The notes beneath the pieces are model-generated. The model did no database searches and was not told the DNA's origin. It was given only the letters and a program-made list of their open reading frames with translations. From Candidatus Woesearchaeota archaeon (GTDB lineage: Archaea > Nanobdellota > Nanobdellia > Woesearchaeales > JAHWHD01), in contig JAHWHG010000007.1 of NCBI GenBank assembly GCA_019323515.1, forward strand, positions 124,001 through 188,000: DNA of 64,000 nt, written 5' to 3'. A program made the translations under genes and the position numbers. Each line of letters opens with the position of its first letter. The stretch's first letter is position 1. This document shows positions 62,667 through 64,000 of this stretch, piece after piece.

Positions 62667-63290
62667 ATGAACAAAATCTTTTATGCCATATTGTTAGTTA
62701 CTGCGTTTTTTCAAGTAATTGGAAGCTTCATTGGCTCAATCTGTCATCGGAAGTTCAAAAAAAGACAAAACATTCTTATCATAATCGAAACCCTTCTAAT
62801 GACAATAATATCTATAGAATTGATATATTTTGGAATTACAACAGAACCAATGTCATACCTTGGAGTGATTGCCGGATTAGGAGCGCTTACTCTCTTAAGC
62901 TGGTTCATACCCCACAAGCATTCGGACAAACTGTCTAGGATTAGCTTACTTGTGTTTATAGCAATGTGCTTACACGAACTGCCAGAGGGCATTGCATTTG
63001 CCTCAAGCTACTTATTCAATAAAAATATTGGGATAGCAACCGCGATTCTTATGGCTTTGCATAATATTCCAGAAGGAATCATTGTCACTCTCCCATATAT
63101 GATGAAGAACAAGCTAAAGCAAGGATTCTTAGCAGTGGTTATTACACAATTATTATACATCATCGGCGCTGTCTTTACATTCATATTCCTGCTTAAATAT
63201 TCACCAAAGATACATGCATTTATGATGTCATTTGCTGCTGGTGCAATGCTTTATGTGATTGTTGAAGAAGTTAGTCTGATTAAGAGATAG
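62667..63290 (+). CDS. ZIP-family metal transporter
   Basis: The 207-residue protein has about seven to eight membrane helices and both ZIP signatures: HELPEGIAFA (helix 4, about 108) and HNIPEG (helix 5, about 132), whose His/Glu bind Zn or Fe. The length is short for ZIP, as in archaeal and bacterial ZupT-like members. It imports divalent metal to the cytoplasm. It is flanked by minus-strand genes and expressed alone. A TATA-like TTTATAAA lies 30-40 bp upstream. Confidence 0.9.
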   Translation: MNKIFYAILLVTAFFQVIGSFIGSICHRKFKKRQNILIIIETLLMTIISIELIYFGITTEPMSYLGVIAGLGALTLLSWFIPHKHSDKLSRISLLVFIAMCLHELPEGIAFASSYLFNKNIGIATAILMALHNIPEGIIVTLPYMMKNKLKQGFLAVVITQLLYIIGAVFTFIFLLKYSPKIHAFMMSFAAGAMLYVIVEEVSLIKR

Positions 63291-63307
63291 TTATATTTTT
63301 CCTGTTC

Positions 63308-64000
63308 TTACTTTTTTCTTCCTTTATCTAACTCAATCTTAGCCCTCACCATACTATGCATTCTTTTCAAGAACTCAAGCTTATCATCTGCTCTCAAGAC
63401 ATCAGAATAACCCTGTATAATAAGATTAAAGGCAAATGGACTAGGCACTTTAACATTAAACTCTTTTAACTTAAGATCCTTGTTCTCTACCCATTTAAGG
63501 ACTTTAACAGCATTGGAAATATCCATTAAATCCTCTAACACCTCCCTCTTAGCCTCTTTAAGTATACAGAAATCTTCAGAAATCCTTTTGACAGCATTCA
63601 AAAGTATCATAGAACTCACCTGCTGCCTTCCCACTCTTTTCTTTCTACCTTTATAACTTCTGAGTATCATCAAAGCCCTTCCTGCACAATGCCTAAACCT
63701 TCTCTTCAAAACTTCAGAACCATCTAAAGCCCTCTCAAGCACCTTTCTAAAATCCTTAGACTTAAGAAGCTCAAAAGCCTTCAAAACATTAACAGACTTA
63801 TCACTACCTACATAAAACCCATTATCACTTATCCCAATCTCAACATCCCTATGCTGTGTCCTTGAGATTGCAAAAGCAACAGCCCTTGACAAAGCATCAT
63901 TAACCCTTCTACCTAAATTAGTATGAAATATATTATAAGTCCTCTGATTGTCATTATACTTCTCAACAACCAACCATTTAAGGTTAGGTATTCCAAGATA
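63308..64000 (-). CDS. lhr: Lhr-type ATP-dependent helicase, C-terminal part (partial)
   Basis: The frame is open to base 64000, so the protein continues beyond the window; the visible part is 230 residues. It matches the C-terminal Lhr region: FHTNLGRRVNDALSRAVAFA, GISDNGFYVG, RRFRHCAGRALMILRSYKGRKK and VGRQQVSSMILLNAV. Lhr proteins are superfamily 2 DNA helicases in repair, found in archaea and bacteria. The helicase core with motifs I-VI lies outside the window. A TTG at 63973 is a false internal start. Confidence 0.88.
   Translation of the reverse strand, partial: YLGIPNLKWLVVEKYNDNQRTYNIFHTNLGRRVNDALSRAVAFAISRTQHRDVEIGISDNGFYVGSDKSVNVLKAFELLKSKDFRKVLERALDGSEVLKRRFRHCAGRALMILRSYKGRKKRVGRQQVSSMILLNAVKRISEDFCILKEAKREVLEDLMDISNAVKVLKWVENKDLKLKEFNVKVPSPFAFNLIIQGYSDVLRADDKLEFLKRMHSMVRAKIELDKGRKK

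Noticed and set aside
1..64000. CRISPR arrays, insertion sequences, rRNA genes, replication origin
   Set aside because: No regularly spaced repeats, transposase frames, rRNA-like GC-rich stretches or origin-type repeats were seen.

Overview
The window is dense (about 75 genes, both strands, no gene-free stretch above about 220 bp), AT-rich (roughly one third G+C by eye) and archaeal. The archaeal markers are deoxyhypusine synthase, a 67-residue histone, NMD3, transcription factor S, RtcB with archease, an Lhr-type helicase, an RPA-like OB-fold protein, archaeal-type pilus motor proteins and intron-bearing tRNAs. Small proteins, many short conserved hypotheticals, many leaderless promoters (TATA element about 25-31 bp before the ATG) and heavy admixture of bacterial-type genes suggest a DPANN archaeon of the Woesearchaeota/Pacearchaeota kind. 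That placement is inference from gene content, not phylogeny.

Layout. 1-9 kb: a truncated single-pass membrane protein, then a four-gene MacB/FtsX-type ABC operon (ATPase, COG1361-like membrane protein, two permeases) and a giant membrane-anchored subtilase. 9-13 kb: a radical SAM protein, two unknown genes, a 52-residue zinc protein, an OB-fold protein and two tRNAs. tRNA-Thr(CGU) has a short anticodon-loop intron and a duplicated 5' end. tRNA-Phe(GAA) carries an insertion inside its T-loop. 13-21 kb: a type IV pilus-like module (GspE-type ATPase, GspF/TadC-type membrane protein, two coiled-coil proteins, three tandem paralogous membrane proteins, a C39-like peptidase). 21-34 kb: information processing, with translin, a bacterial-type AspRS, a bacterial-like TGT, AsnRS overlapped by a complete bacterial primary-type sigma-70 factor, deoxyhypusine synthase, TatD, a radical SAM protein, histone, archease and RtcB. 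34-47 kb: Sua5, a bacterial-type glycerol-3-phosphate dehydrogenase, a phospholipase D-like lipoprotein, a Lon-like secreted protease, NMD3, signal peptidase, TFS, a ThyX-like protein and a dTMP-kinase-like protein with a lost P-loop lysine. 47-53 kb: dUTPase, then a 2-oxoacid:ferredoxin oxidoreductase and succinyl-CoA synthetase operon with a MerR-type regulator between sucC and sucD. 53-62 kb: nrdR, three tandem class III ribonucleotide reductases, two redoxin-like proteins and nrdG, preceded by two NrdR-box-like palindromes. 62-64 kb: a phosphoesterase, a ZIP transporter and the C-terminal part of an Lhr helicase.

How it fits together. dNTP supply is strongly represented: anaerobic RNR with NrdG and redoxins, dUTPase, ThyX-like and TMP-kinase-like proteins. 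The Kor/Suc operon can make ATP from 2-oxoglutarate through succinyl-CoA. RtcB and archease provide the ligase needed to mature the two intron-bearing tRNAs. The most surprising items are the sigma-70 factor fused by GTGA overlap to an AsnRS gene, the triple nrdD array under apparent NrdR control, and the unusual tRNA structures.
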